64,000 bases of DNA from Metopolophium dirhodum (GCF_019925205.1 NC_083567.1:25606001-25670000); one strand, 5' to 3'. Positions 50,382 through 63,130 are shown, numbered from the stretch's first letter. The notes: generated by a model from the sequence alone, not told the origin. Numbers and translations are program-made.

Positions 50382-53185
50382 ACTATGAAGACGAGGACGG
50401 CCGCGGCCCCTGACACAAAAATCAATCATCGTTTCACTGTTCGGTCCCGCTCGTCGAGAAATACGTATAGTGGTCGTTCATCATCATAATACTATATTAT
50501 ATTATTATACGCGTTAGATTACTTAAACGACGCGTACACCGACAAAATCAGAGTTTTAATAAGATTTTTGAACACAAACGCAGACGCACTTACATTATTA
50601 ACATCTTCAGTATTTCAGCCGACGCGCGGCTTCGTTTGACCGCGTTCTGTTATCGGTGAACACACACACGGTGTATTTTAGTACAGAATGTATCGAATTC
50701 GAACCACGGTTTGGGTGGACCATTTGTTTCCATTCTTTGATACTTTAGAGTTAAATAATACACTTATATACATAATACATATATAGATTATAGACTTACG
50801 TACGCACAACGCGGGTTCCGCGATCTACCGCAGGTAGATTGCCTACCTGATAATACACTGCAACGAGTGAGTTACACCCAAAATTAATAGAATAATCACA
50901 ATTTTTTTAAGAGTTGACATTTGTTATGGGCAACGTAGTCAGAGGGATAAGCTATATAACAATAAATTAGAAGAAATCTGGTATACAAGGTGTAACAGAA
51001 AGAACTGACCACAAAAAAAACTAAAATTATACTACTTAAACGTATGACAAAAATTGATAAAATGATATGGTTAGTAAATAGTTTAAGAAATATACCCATG
51101 TTAACAAATTTCCAAAAATAATATTTCTAAAAAAGTTATTGCGTTCCAAATTAATTTAATCAAAAAAATATTGATATTTTTTAAAATTCTAAAAAATTAA
51201 CTACTTGACTTAGATAAATGTTTTTATCATCCATTAATTGTTCTTATAGTCAGATTCACAAATTGGCTATTTTGAATTTATTCAAGGCAGTCAAGTTTGA
51301 TGGCAGTCAAGATTTTAAGCTTTACCTCACTTAATTTAAGAAAACAGTACATTTTTCCTTTTTTTTTTCAATTTTTAAATAGTCAACAACATTAATTTCT
51401 TCTCAACAACGATACTACATAATTTGTAAAACGAATGTATACTGCATGGTGTATATTACACCATAATAACATTTATATTTTATTACATATTTTCCCCGTT
51501 CATCTAAGCACATAATATATTATATTGATAATCATTTGCAATTTTCTGGCCAACTATATAAGGCCTGATCACCATTTAATTATATATCATTTTTTTTTAA
51601 GCAAACAGTCGTACAATTATAATCCCATTTAAATGAGAACTCCGTAACGATTGATTTTATTATTAATTGTTATTCAAATAGAAAACGTTTTAATATGTTT
51701 AATGTCACAATTAACGTCTGTAGTTTTTATTATTTATTACGCACTAAAAATATCCTCTATCATATGTATGTATATATATGCATTTATATAATATACGTAC
51801 AAATATATGTTTATTCAGTCATATAATTAATTTTTGTTCCTTCTTTTATAATGCTTATTAACAGTGTAACGCTTTTGCTTTTGAAAGTATTAACCATGAT
51901 AAGAAATTCTTTGTACAGTGGTTTATTATGAGAAGCGGTGGCACTGATGCAACCCACGATCGGTCAATTAAAATTTTATAGATAATAGTCATCAGACCAA
52001 ACCAACCCAACACAGGAACTTCCAATATTTTTGTATTCGCAAAATGTAGTAAATATATTTTCATAGAATACGAGTTCCAATAATATTATTATTAATCTGT
52101 AATTACTCAATTTGGGCACCAGCGATACTTCCTAAGACGCAATAGTATTATTTTTTTTTTTTTATTATAATTATTACTGTAACACCTCCTCCCATTCATG
52201 TATACGGCGAAGAAGTCGCTTCTCACAAGTGTTAACAATGTAAAACCGCTTTAATGCATTGAATATTTTAAATAGGCATGTTTTTGAAAACTCGTGTATG
52301 TAAATAGGTACACCAAATAATATAATGTAAAATATATAGACAGGATAAATTGGAAGTGACTTTAACACCGTAGATTATAATACACCTCGTTAAAACCTAT
52401 ATTATTTGTATAATACAGTATATGCAAATCGAGCTAGTTTGTTTATGTAAAACATTCTATTGATGATGTGTTTTAGTTGTCAAAATGTGTATTTGTTTAT
52501 ATTTATAAATTATTTAAAAAATAAAAACCGTTCTTGGAAAATTACCTAGCATTTGACTCACGAAGACTAGTTGGATAATTAAAAAACAAAAACAAATAAA
52601 TAAAAACTTTGGATTCATTCTAATACGTTATAGAAAAGTGCTAAGATAAAAAATGACCATCAATTTTTTGTCTTCACGCCAGATTATAAAAAAACAACAG
52701 AAATTATGTAGTTAGAATATACGTGAAAAACAATGATTAAAACGTCCGTTATTCTTATGATAAACATATAATTATTGTGAATGCATAACAGTGAAAACAA
52801 AATACGGTATCCAAATTCACAGTCTTCAGGTTTAGCACTGCGTAAAGAAAAAAAAATGGTAGAAGAAAAAGAAAAACTGGTACAGGATGATAGTGACAAT
52901 AATGCCAGATAAATTACCTATTAATTGTAAACAAAATAGATGTAAAAATTGTAAAATTAAGAACTATTGAGTAGTATTTTTTAAAAAGAAGTACCATTAA
53001 CTATAATATCTTAAATGATATGTAAAATTATATTGTTATTCTTTGTCATACTCAATACAACACCAGCTAGTGAGGAGCAATGAATTTCAAGAGACATATC
53101 CATTACACATAATTAATGACAAAATTATGAATAAATAATCATACGGTATATGTTATTTAGACAGAAATCAAGTGTATCCACCCCA
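48476..53185. other. AT-rich stretch with CpG-richer patches
   Basis: GC-richer at 48830-49000 and 49220-49680 (possible leader or promoter sequence, unassigned); an (AAT)n run at 50345-50380. The open frames have no recognised domain. Confidence 0.5.
50345..50380. repeat. (AAT)n microsatellite
   Basis: About twelve AAT triplets; it generates poly-Ile and poly-Tyr frames on the two strands. Confidence 0.95.
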
Positions 53186-53260
53186 AAAGGTGATGACGTA
53201 CAATTTTTTTTTTTAAAGACACACTTTAGTGTAAAATCAGTTTTACTCAGCTAAAACACA
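53186..53260 (+). repeat. Dispersed repeat, copy 2
   Basis: AAAAGGTGATGACG, T run, AGACACACTTTAGTGTAAAATCAG, then CTCAG: a shorter, more diverged copy of the repeat at 48378. Confidence 0.6.
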
Positions 53261-53390
53261 AAAATTAATTTCGACGAACATTGACTCACTTAATTAACAT
53301 ATTTACAACATGGCACTGTGAAATGTATGTGTGTAAGTTGTAAAAATTTAAACTGTAAAAACAGTACAAATAACTATTGTTAAAAGTAAA

Positions 53391-53830
53391 ATGGACTCAA
53401 ATCTATCTAAAGAAATAAGGTTTAGTGACAACATTGAAGCCAACTATAAAAACTGGAAGCAACGGCGGTCACTGTACTTACAAGTACTCGCAAGTAACAA
53501 AAACTGCAATATTACTCACGCTATTTGGATATGAAGGCATCGTATCTATAACACATTTAGTGAAAAGAAAATCCACGACGAGAAGAAGGTTCCAATTTTT
53601 CAAAAAGTAATCACCGCATTCGATATGTACTGCGTAGGAAAAAAAAATATTGTATTCGATAGATTTAGTTTTCGAAAATACAAACGTCAGGATGGGCAGT
53701 TATTAGATCACATCACACAATTAAAACTATTATTAGCATCGTGTGAGTACAAGGAACTTACAGACTCTATAGTAAGAGATCAAATTATTATTAATACATC
53801 GGACGTAAAGTATTCCAAGAACGTTTAAAA
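53391..53830 (+). pseudogene. Retroelement gag relic
   Basis: From ATG at 53391 the frame reads MDSNLSKEI and KNWKQRRSLYLQVLAS, typical of the gag front of Ty3/Gypsy-like elements. After a frame change come ILLTLFGYEGI and IYNTF, then DMYCVGKKNIVFDRFSF and HITQLKLLLASCEYKEL (53625-53828). The order of motifs (N-W-K, AILLTLxGxEG, YC-x-KKNxxxxRFxF, LLAxSCEF/Y) fits a gag capsid region. At least two frameshifts and a truncated 3' end with no zinc knuckle, protease or pol show it is dead. No LTR was identified. Confidence 0.7.
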
Positions 53831-54455
53831 TCAAATATGTCAGATTTATCATTAAAATAGATTAACTCAATTTCTAATTTATATAACCTAATTAAAATAT
53901 CTGAATTCAAAAAAATATAATTTGGATACCAGGGAAGATCATTGCTAAAGCAAATACTCCTAAATCTTTTTTTGTAGAAAACAACAAAGGTAAAATTATC
54001 AGAATAAATACCAAGCACAAGTAAAAATAATGTTACTGGAAGGGTATTGGAAATGATGGGTATTAACATAGGTGAGGAGAGACAAAAGAGAAAAATAAGC
54101 CTAACAAAAGAATATTGGTTAGATGTATCAACCAAACCTATGAGGTCAAACTTATTACCTAGCCTCCATTTAAAGATTTTGTAATGTAAATTATTATTAA
54201 AGGCATATAGAGTGGCATTGGCATATTTTTGAACTATTCGATTTTTATGAAACATCTTCTGTCTCGCCTCGACAACTACCTATTGATACAACAATAATTT
54301 AGAATAGGTAAGTCTCGATAATAGCACGCAACGGTGTAATTACAATATTATTACAATACGCCCCCGACGGTAATTGTTTTCCGGCCTCCAGTGGTACAGC
54401 ATTATAATAAAATATTATAATATATATTATATACACAGAAAACCATTTACACGTC
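53831..54455. other. Unassigned sequence after the gag relic
   Basis: May contain more of the decayed retroelement on the plus strand. The 154-codon minus-strand frame at 53791-54255 overlaps the gag relic in antisense and is probably incidental. Confidence 0.35.
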
Positions 54456-54541
54456 ATGATGGAGGCCGGTATATACGCCATCAGCAAGAGGACCGTCTTC
54501 CTCGTGTTTTCATGTTATCGACGTCAATCATCGACGATTAG
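54456..54541 (+). CDS. Speculative first coding exon
   Basis: ATGATGGAGGCCGG opens 28 codons with balanced codon use (MMEAGIYAISKRTVFLVF) and ends GATTAG followed by GTATATG, a possible donor at 54542. It lies in a GC-richer patch reaching about 54660. No partner exon is recognised and the minus strand is also open here. Confidence 0.2.
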
Positions 54542-57503
54542 GTATATGTACGCTACAACAGCGCTTCGAAGTCTCCGATATGATAAGAGCGGCGGCGCCG
54601 CTTTACGAGTGATCTTCTTCTCCTTGTTCTACCCGCCGCCGAGTAAACACGCGTGCTATATTATATGGTACACATTTTTACCTGGCTGCCCGAGACGATT
54701 CCTATCATAGTTTTTATTAATTTTCTCTTCATCCGCTCGGCCTATCTGATTGAGAAATAGTTTTTTGGTCATAACCTGGCGCGCGCCACGAGATAACTTA
54801 TAAGTACATGTGCCTATATTAATATATATATGTATTCCATTGTAACGCCAAGAGTGCGGCCCGCGGGTGTCGGACGAGTCTTGATGATACATATTATTAA
54901 AGTAACGTATGCACTTATGTACGATAAGAGATCGGTGAAACGCGGAAATAAATACTCTGTACCTATTTATTGTTTATACGCCATGAATACAAGCACTTTT
55001 TATGTAATTAATATATAAATAGTATGGTTACTTTCTAGATACAGAGATGTGCTCGACTTGGGGGCCCTGTAAAAATTATTATCGACAAATTCCATTTCAT
55101 TCATATTTAATGGAACAAATTAATTCATTCGTATATTTGTATATAATTATCATTCCGCAAAAAGTATGATAACATTTTTATCGTAACATGCCAAATATTA
55201 TCACACACAAACAGTATTTAATAGTATAATTATAATAATATGATATAAATGGACAGCGGGACAACTATAATAACCAAATGCGTTTTGTTATATCACCTAG
55301 GTACTAGGTAACTCACAATTTATTAACTTGTTCAAACTATAGAGTAAGCACATAGTAATATTATTATAGTTAAGATATCTCGTCTATGCGGTCTTTTGTT
55401 CTAAATACGCTTTCACTAAACGTTAACTATCTACCGATAGTTACCCGGTATCACCCACGTTCGTGGTCCACTAGCAGCTCTACACCAATCAACTACTCAA
55501 GTAATCATAACAGATCGATTCAACAGAGTTGTGCACAACGGGTAATATCCGAGAACCACATCATTGAATAGCATATAGGTACGAACCGCAGAAGTTGTAG
55601 GAAAACAAACCTCTCATCTAATACGAATGCTTTATAAAAAAAATAGTGCATTACCTATTTGTTGTCGTCCGACGATAAATTAATACAAAATAGTTTCTTT
55701 TTTACACAAAATATAATATAATGACGTTTCGTGCGTGCTTTGTAGGTACGTATTTCCTCGTTTTTGTCAAATCAACGAGAGACCGCGCCGCAGCTTCCAC
55801 CGTCACTAACTCAATATATATTATATATATACACAAGGATAGGCATCGACAATACGTATAAGGTTATAATATAATATACGCCTATAAGTATATAGGAGGT
55901 ACCTACTTACTATAAATAATATCGTGTCAATTGTGTTCGATTTTATATTGTAATCGCGTTCACGATATGGAATAAATTAATGTCACCCATGTTTTTCTGC
56001 AAAATAGATTTCTACTCGTGGGAGAGGGGGAAGGGGCTTTAACGCGTTGAAAACTATGCCGTCGCGAGGAGTCTCGCGTGTGTTAAAAGTAGAAAAAATA
56101 ATTTGTTAGATATTTATTGACAGTTGCTAATAAAATTAATAAATTATTTCGATGTTAACTTACTATATTCAATCTTAATACGTTATCAAATTTATTAAAC
56201 TATATGAATTAATAACACTTGGCTAAAGTGAATTGTTTTTGTATAAGTATTCATCCAGTCAGCCAGGTTTATTAAAATCACACAGTTACTGAGAACCGAA
56301 AGTAACGCCTAATCAATTCAATGAATAGACCACAGTATTTTGAACATAGCACGATGAAAAAAATTAGGAGGAATGAGACATAATCAAATGACAATATTAA
56401 CTCAACAAAAGTGAATTTTAAACAAGGTACCTACACGATATGTCCAGAACGAATATAAAAGTGACAGAACTTGTACACCTGATGTGGTCACCGCATTTGC
56501 ACAGCCCAATCACTGCACATTTTTTGTATAAATTATGACATAGGTATAGTAGTTAATTATGATACAATATCAAATGTATTATATGCATTAACTAATAATG
56601 GAACGATAGACCGTGAGAGATCTCTGATTGAACTTACTCGATAGTATTCAATATGTTTTAGAAATTGTATTTTATGATGTTATATATTATATTATATTTA
56701 ATACGAAAAAACATCGTATAATCTCTCCAACCAGTTAAAAGTTATTAATAGATATTTAAATTATTACTGTTATGCTTTATTCGCGTATAATAATATTAAT
56801 AAACCTACGTATTAATACGCGATAATATTACGCATACATAAAACAAAATGTACCATGTCTGTTGAAGAAAAGAATGATTTACACGCCACTACGACGTGTT
56901 ATATAACTCTCGCGACACTTTTTGAGTGTGTGTGCGAGTTGGAGTGTGTGTGCGTGTGCGTGAGCGTGCTTGCCGTCCATGTCGGACCAGCGATGTAATA
57001 ATATAGAGTTGGCGATTCCGGCCCGACCCTGTAATATCTACGAGTAAGGTTCGCTCGGTCATTAGAAAACAATAATAATAACAATAATCTGTCGTTGTTA
57101 TTACCAACATATTATCGTAAAGCTGGCGTGCATTTGTGTAATTACATAAATGTTTTATGTGCAAGTCGCCTTGGTGGTGTGCAGTCGACTTGTGGTTTGC
57201 TCGTCGTAGGTGTCCACAGCGGGATCTGAGAGCGCGCTGCGTGCAGACTCGTTTCAAACGATAGGACACAATATTATACAACGATATGGTTATGGGCGAT
57301 CGCAACATTCGTGAAAAAAATAATTATTATCATTTCATCTAAAACTATTATTTTGCAAAATATGTACTAGCCAATGATAAAAGTAATTTAAACGCTGAAA
57401 CCAGGACACAACCCACCGCAGCGTAAAATATAATAGCCAAACAGAGTTCACGAAGAAAATAATTTGACAATGATTAATCATAATTAATTAAAATACAAAC
57501 AAA
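54542..57503. other. AT-rich stretch, GT-rich microsatellite
   Basis: GC-richer patch at 54575-54660 and a GT/GC-rich tract at 56925-56970. The 139-codon minus-strand frame 56889-57308 is driven partly by this tract and shows no domain. Confidence 0.45.
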
Positions 57504-57605
57504 TTAAGGACTCCGGCCCCTGATCACTTCGCTCACCAGGCAAGCCACCAACAGGCAAAACCCTCCAAAGGTCGCGCCGAATACCCTGAGGAATCCCCTT
57601 TGCTT
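57504..57605 (-). CDS. Candidate terminal coding exon with a membrane segment
   Basis: On the minus strand AAATTTCAAG (acceptor with an upstream T-rich tract) is followed at 57605 by 33 codons and TAA (57506-57504). The peptide starts KQRGFLRVF, has a hydrophobic stretch FGGFCLLVACLV and ends EVIRGRSP, which reads like a C-terminal transmembrane helix with a short basic tail. GC content jumps well above the flanks. No upstream partner in matching phase was established. The family is unknown; this could be a relic exon. Confidence 0.4.
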   Translation of the reverse strand, partial: KQRGFLRVFGATFGGFCLLVACLVSEVIRGRSP

Positions 57606-59873
57606 CTTGAAATTTAAAATATTTTAAAAAAACAAATATACAAAACTTTTTTAAGTAGTAGAGTACAATTAATGTATTATATATATAAGAACTGGATAGA
57701 AACCAAAAATTGTCATCAAAGATCCATTCCCCAGCTACATCTGCCCTGGGTATTACTATAACATTAAAACATCGTCCTGCATCAACACCAGTGCGTTAAC
57801 GATATCGATAATGTAGGATAGTAAATATTCGTATATCAATATATCAATTTTTGAACAATTTTGGACATTCCTAACTTGAACAATTTAAATTGTAATCGAT
57901 TTTATTGCAATCACCTATGTACATTATTTTTTTACCATACAATCAAAATATTAATAATAAGCATTATAATTGTAATCCTGTTTGTCGGACTCAGTCTAGT
58001 TGAATAATATTACATATTTTGTTTATATTTTAACAAGTAGTTTCGGTGCTTTACATCTTATACTAGCATTATTCAAGCAGTATTCAATATGGAAAGATAA
58101 GAAGTAGTTTATTACAAAAAAATTCTTTATGCAAGACCGAAAAATTGGCTTTTGATATTAAAATGAATAGTAACAATTATCTTTGCGATAAATTAACAAT
58201 AGTAAGTATGACCGACGTCCAAATTATTGCTTTACATACAATAAAAAACCCTACCTATATGGTTATCTACACATAAAAATAACCATGATTATGAACAAAC
58301 GTTTAAAAATAATATTATAATAACAAAATGAGGCTGCAGTTACAGTTATATAATACAAAATAATATTAATATAAAATTGTTAATATAGTTTATAAAAATA
58401 CACAATTATAATATTTGGTTCCATATTAACGACGACGTTCTACTGTTTTCCTTTGTAAGTATTGAACATATATCCAAGAACCAAAGACCTCTTGTGATAC
58501 ACCATGATATCAACGTTGTATAACTTGAAGTGGAAACGAGTCCCTACAGCCTTTACACTTTTAAATTGAGATCAACGTATTTGAAAGTCTGCGGACAGCA
58601 CAGTATCCATATCAATATACATTGCTCACAATTGTTACAAAAATATATTTCCATTGTTCAATATCGATGTAATAAACCAAGAAATTGATGCTTGGCGATC
58701 TTGACAAATGGGTTTCATGGGTGAAGGATAAATCTGAACAAATCATAACTAGGTGGCCATGTTAAGCATTGGCCCATATCATTCTCGTTAAGTGTGAAAG
58801 TATAGGTTGCATCAGCAATGGACGGTATATCAGACAGTACATATTATCATGAGTTGAAACACCATAATATGGATATTAATAACATTATTGTCAAAGGGCG
58901 ATGTGATTTTTTTTAAATATTCCGATTAGGCTTTAATATATTTGATTACCTACACTGTTCGACGATATTCGACGCTGCAAAAATCATTTTTAATGATTCT
59001 GGCTATCATAGGTGTTTTACATTTATGTCCAAAATGTGCAAATCGTGACTAAAAACAGTGTCGATAAGTCCCGTTCGTCACAGATATTCAGAATCGAAGT
59101 AGTATTTGGTACAGTGGTATCTGCAGATCTATCCGACCCATCAAAACATCGTGATGAGGTACGCATAGTAAAACGGCGATGTACAAGCATAGCTTCGCAC
59201 TTGTATCATATGACCATGTCGAAGTACTCTTTTGTGAACTTAAGAATTATAATACACATTTGGTTGTGTGCCATCCTTCGTAAGATTACGCTCTAATATT
59301 TAAGAACCACTCTGCAACATATTTTTGCTGAATTTCCCTAAGCTACTGGGCAAACGTCTGAAGGGTAATCTTCTTTTGTGGCCTTTATGTTTACCGTTGA
59401 CATGAAATATACTGGTACGCTGATCCGATTATATCAATAGGATGTGTTGGAACAGTACCAGCTGGTACTACTAGTAGTTTTTGGTAATACATAACAGGTA
59501 ATTTTAGTTCCAAATTCACTTGCCACATAATAACCTCTAGTTAGTAACTAATTATACTATTACAATACACTGCAACGTCTGCCAAAATAGTATTATTGTG
59601 GAACATTGCTCTGTATGAATCAATAAATGATTCCCACTCTTGAATTAATAACTAGGTGCAACTAGTGATGGTAAATTAATGAAACCATTGTCCTTTCATA
59701 TTGATACTGTAGATGCATTATCTAATTGGTCACATAAATGCACAAGTTTGTCACAATTTTGTACAGTGAGTTTTTGATTGCAAAGTCTTATTTTCCCAAA
59801 TTAATAACTAATTATTAATTTGTGGGAACTCATTTCCTCTCTTTTGTTACAAACAAAATCAAACAGTTGAACA
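57606..59873. other. AT-rich stretch with old repeat pieces
   Basis: 58180-58400 is a third, diverged copy of the repeat at 59874-60760. 59012-59296 is an open frame without recognised motifs. On the minus strand near 58500-58620 SADFQI and TRFHFKLYN vaguely recall MULE transposase motifs but are too weak to call. Confidence 0.4.
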
Positions 59874-60660
59874 GTTGAATGGCGTTAAAGGTCTTTTTGA
59901 AGGTTCCACAGCTTATCAGCAAACGGGGATTGTTGATTGAAGACGATTACTTTATGACACCAATTATGTATACAATTCAATTTACTTATAACTAAGCATA
60001 GTTTAATAATCACCTTATAATTTTTTTTTTAATTAAAATTTTTTTTTTCATTATTGTTATTTAATTATCCTTTTTTTTCTATTCACTTTTAATTACCATA
60101 AACATTTTTTTCTTTTACTTATTCCATAAAAATGTTCATTTTTTTATTCATTATTGCAATTTAATTAACCTCTTTTTTTCATTTTTAACAGTAATAATGT
60201 TTGCAATAAATTAATAATAAGTATGACCTGACTATGCTTTACATAATGTTATTACAACTTGCAATTAAATGACAATAAAAAACATACTTAACTACCTAAA
60301 GTTGAATGGCCTTTAGTTATAGGATTTTCGAGTCATCAGCAAACAGAGTGATAGTTGGTTGAAGACGCTTATTTACTAATTCTAACAATGTATACAATAC
60401 GATTTACTTTATTACTAAGCATAGTTAAATCACATTATAATTTTGTTTTATTACTTATTATATAGTAATTTTCTTCTTTTCTCAATAATCATTATCATCT
60501 ATTATTCACATCATTTTTTTTATTATTTATTTTTAACAGTAATAATGTTTGCAATAAACTAATAATACACATGATCAAACTATGCTTTACATAACGTTAT
60601 TCCATTTGTATTTGTATGACAATAACAAAACCTACTTAACGATATTATTACCATACACTT
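59874..60660 (+). repeat. Two tandem copies of a 427-bp repeat
   Basis: GTTGAATGGC at 59874 and again at 60301 begin copies sharing TCATCAGCAAAC (TTATCAGCAAAC in the first), TTGAAGACG, AATGTATACAAT, TAAGCATAGTT, TTTTTAACAGTAATAATG, TTTGCAATAAA and CTATGCTTTACATAA in the same order. The copies are diverged, so the duplication is old. Part of a third copy is at 58180-58400. Confidence 0.75.
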
Positions 60661-61025
60661 TTATCAATAATATACCAAATAACAAAACGCAGCTGTAATT
60701 AATTATAGTTCATAAAAATTCAAAACAATAATATTTTTTTTTTAGTTATATGGTATAAACATTCACAATGATAATATTTAGCTACAATCCAATATTTAAA
60801 TAATAATTCAATAATCAAAATATTAACGAATTGGCCTGCTAAATGATGAACTATAATATCTTAAGGAGGTACATTTAATAACAAATAATTATATAAAACT
60901 AAAACTAATTTTAAACAAAATATCAACTGCTTATAGTTCATAAGTCATAACTTCTTGTAGCTACATGTATGTTTACTTTTTAAACTTTACTTATTTTGAA
61001 CAAGTTGTATTTAATTTTAAATATG

Positions 61026-61165
61026 CATTATGTCAACCACAGAAACCAATAGCAAATAATACGGCATTTATGAGCACATCAATAGTTTATCAGATAAACA
61101 TAATTTTATTTATGTGTTCATAAATGCCGCATTATTTGATATTGGTTTCTGTAATTGACATAATG
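61026..61165. repeat. 54-bp-arm hairpin
   Basis: Arms 61026-61079 and 61112-61165 pair with 49 of 54 matches around a 32-base loop. Both outer ends read CATTATGTCAA and the inner part includes CGGCATTTATGA. It may be a foldback MITE or the template of a long RNA hairpin (microRNA-like or siRNA precursor). Confidence 0.85.
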
Positions 61166-61312
61166 AAAATTCTATTTAGAATTTTAAAATTAATGTATTC
61201 ATTTTTTAATTGGTTTTCTATAAGAGTATCAAAAACACCGGAACTGACGATGGCAGTAAAGGCACAGACGCACAGTCGACTAAGCACACCACGCATCATA
61301 TATTTAGGTTAC

Positions 61313-61394
61313 AGCCGACATTACAAATATCACCGTTAACGAGATCGCATTTACATTTTTTGGCGGCGTCGCCTTTGAAGACCTCCCCGTCATC
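61313..61394 (-). CDS. Candidate Cys-rich coding exon
   Basis: Minus strand: acceptor ATAATTTTAAG before 61394, then 27 codons plus one base, then GTAACC (donor) at 61312. The peptide is DDGEVFKGDAAKK followed by CKCDLVNGDICNVG, acidic and Cys-rich like an extracellular module. It is GC-richer than its flanks. It is the same strand as the exon at 57504-57605, but it ends in phase 1 whereas that exon begins in phase 0, so they are not directly adjacent exons. The plus strand is also open here (61210-61407), which weakens the call. Confidence 0.3.
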
Positions 61395-61851
61395 CTTAAA
61401 ATTATAATAATATTGTTAAACGCTAATAGAGAGGATGCGTTTTTGGTCCGTCACGAAAAAAACCATCGCTGTCGCCCACCGTCGAAACGTCGTCCATCCG
61501 CTAGTAGAGTTTGCGAGTATAATATATATATATATAGCTATATATACTTGGATATAAGTATAATACATTTATAACTAATATACGGACATATATAGGGACG
61601 AAAATCTCGGAAGGCTCGGCGACGACGTACAATAATATAAACGTAAGAGGAGTACTCTATACGCGTGGCGAATAAATTATACACATTCCTCAATAAAAAA
61701 AAAATTAATTTGTGCGTCAAAATCGTCGTTATTGTATTGTAATAATATAGAACGATGATTATCTTTTGTTAACCGTACTGATTTTTTTTCTTTCACGTAT
61801 TGTTTTTTGTCGCTCCACAAAACACAATAATTGCTGTATTGCGCTTCCAAC

Positions 61852-61889
<38 letters not shown>

Positions 61890-63039
61890 AAATATAGTAG
61901 CGTATGAAAAAAACAATTTAATTATTAAAGTATAATTATCTGTTTTATATTTTTTAGTTATACATTTTTATAGAATCCAGGAACCTCAGCAATAGAACCA
62001 TGTGACTTATAATAGTGGGCTCTATCAATGTTAAAATATAATTTTTATAATTTTTCAAATATCTTTAGTATACAATTAACATGATATGTGAAAAAGAGGA
62101 GGAGGGAGCTTGGTAATACCAAATAAAGTCCTTATCAAGTATACTGTAATTCTTTTCTGTATAGTATTGTTTTTCTACTTTATCCATTATGAACGTTCAG
62201 AGATATACCAATATCCAATATAACACACACTCGGATAATATTTAAATGTACTTATATACTTTAAACTTTGGTTAAGTGGTCCCCAAATTTTGCATACATG
62301 TAGTAATTTAATAACAAAATAATCCGTAACCAACGGCACCCTTAAAAAAATGTGTCATTGTTAACAATATAGACGAAATTATCTTAGACTGTCGCCTACT
62401 CAGATGGGTCACCAAACAACTGTTAAACAAAAGAATTGCTCCATACATTTTCAATTTTATTGATCAAAAATCAAAAAACGTCAATAATAAGAAAACATAT
62501 TATTAAAATGAGAAAAAACCACTTCGCTGGGAATTTTTTCTGGGAATATCACGGAGACAGAGTTCGATGTTAACAAGACATCACTAGTCAACTGTCCTTG
62601 TTGTTGATTAAACAAGATATAAAAACATTTGAGCGAATTCATTTTTAACAGTGGTACTACGAATGTTATGTACGTTTTACGTTTTACATGACGACAACGA
62701 CAACGACGATGACAGCAACGACGACCCGACGTCTGAAGTTACGATTTCCATTCCACGCAGTCTTATACATTGCGGGCGCACGGTATTCACGGGATGATGT
62801 GAAAATCACACTGTCAAGGTAGAAAAACGATCGACAGAACAACATGAGCAACAAATGACAGCGTACACACAACAAAAAATATATCACAGTTAACGGTGCA
62901 TTTTTTACGACTTTTTTTCATAATAACGTAGCAATAATCGTAAACAAGTACCAATGATGACATGCATGCGTCTTCCACGAATTATTTTTGAGTGACAAAG
63001 TAACAAAAGCCGAAAATCTTTTATTTAACATTGTAAACA
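61395..63039. other. AT-rich stretch
   Basis: A (TTA)n run at 61861-61888 and an ACG/ACA-rich patch at 62690-62730 that gives poly-Thr or poly-Val frames. No supported gene. Confidence 0.5.
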
Positions 63040-63130
63040 ATCAAATTTTAGATTCTGAGCGGAGCGTATTGATTTTACAATGATGTGTTTTTTTTTTATT
63101 ATCATTTTTTTTTTATGTCATCACTGTTTG
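63040..63130 (-). repeat. Dispersed repeat, copy 3 (inverted)
   Basis: TTTTAGATTCTGAGCGGAGC, then GTATTGATTTTACAATGATGTG, T run and TGTCATCACTG is the inverted version of 48378-48475. Confidence 0.7.

Noticed and set aside
53791..54255. 154-codon minus-strand frame
   Set aside because: Antisense to the end of the gag relic, hydrophobic and AT-driven, without recognisable motifs.
56889..57308. 139-codon minus-strand frame with Thr-His repeats
   Set aside because: The Thr/His/Arg tract is a translated GT-rich microsatellite and the rest shows no domain.
58440..59300. A second MULE transposase relic on the minus strand
   Set aside because: SADFQI and TRFHFKLYN resemble MULE motifs, but no DGTF-type motif lies at the expected distance and stops are frequent; chance resemblance cannot be excluded.
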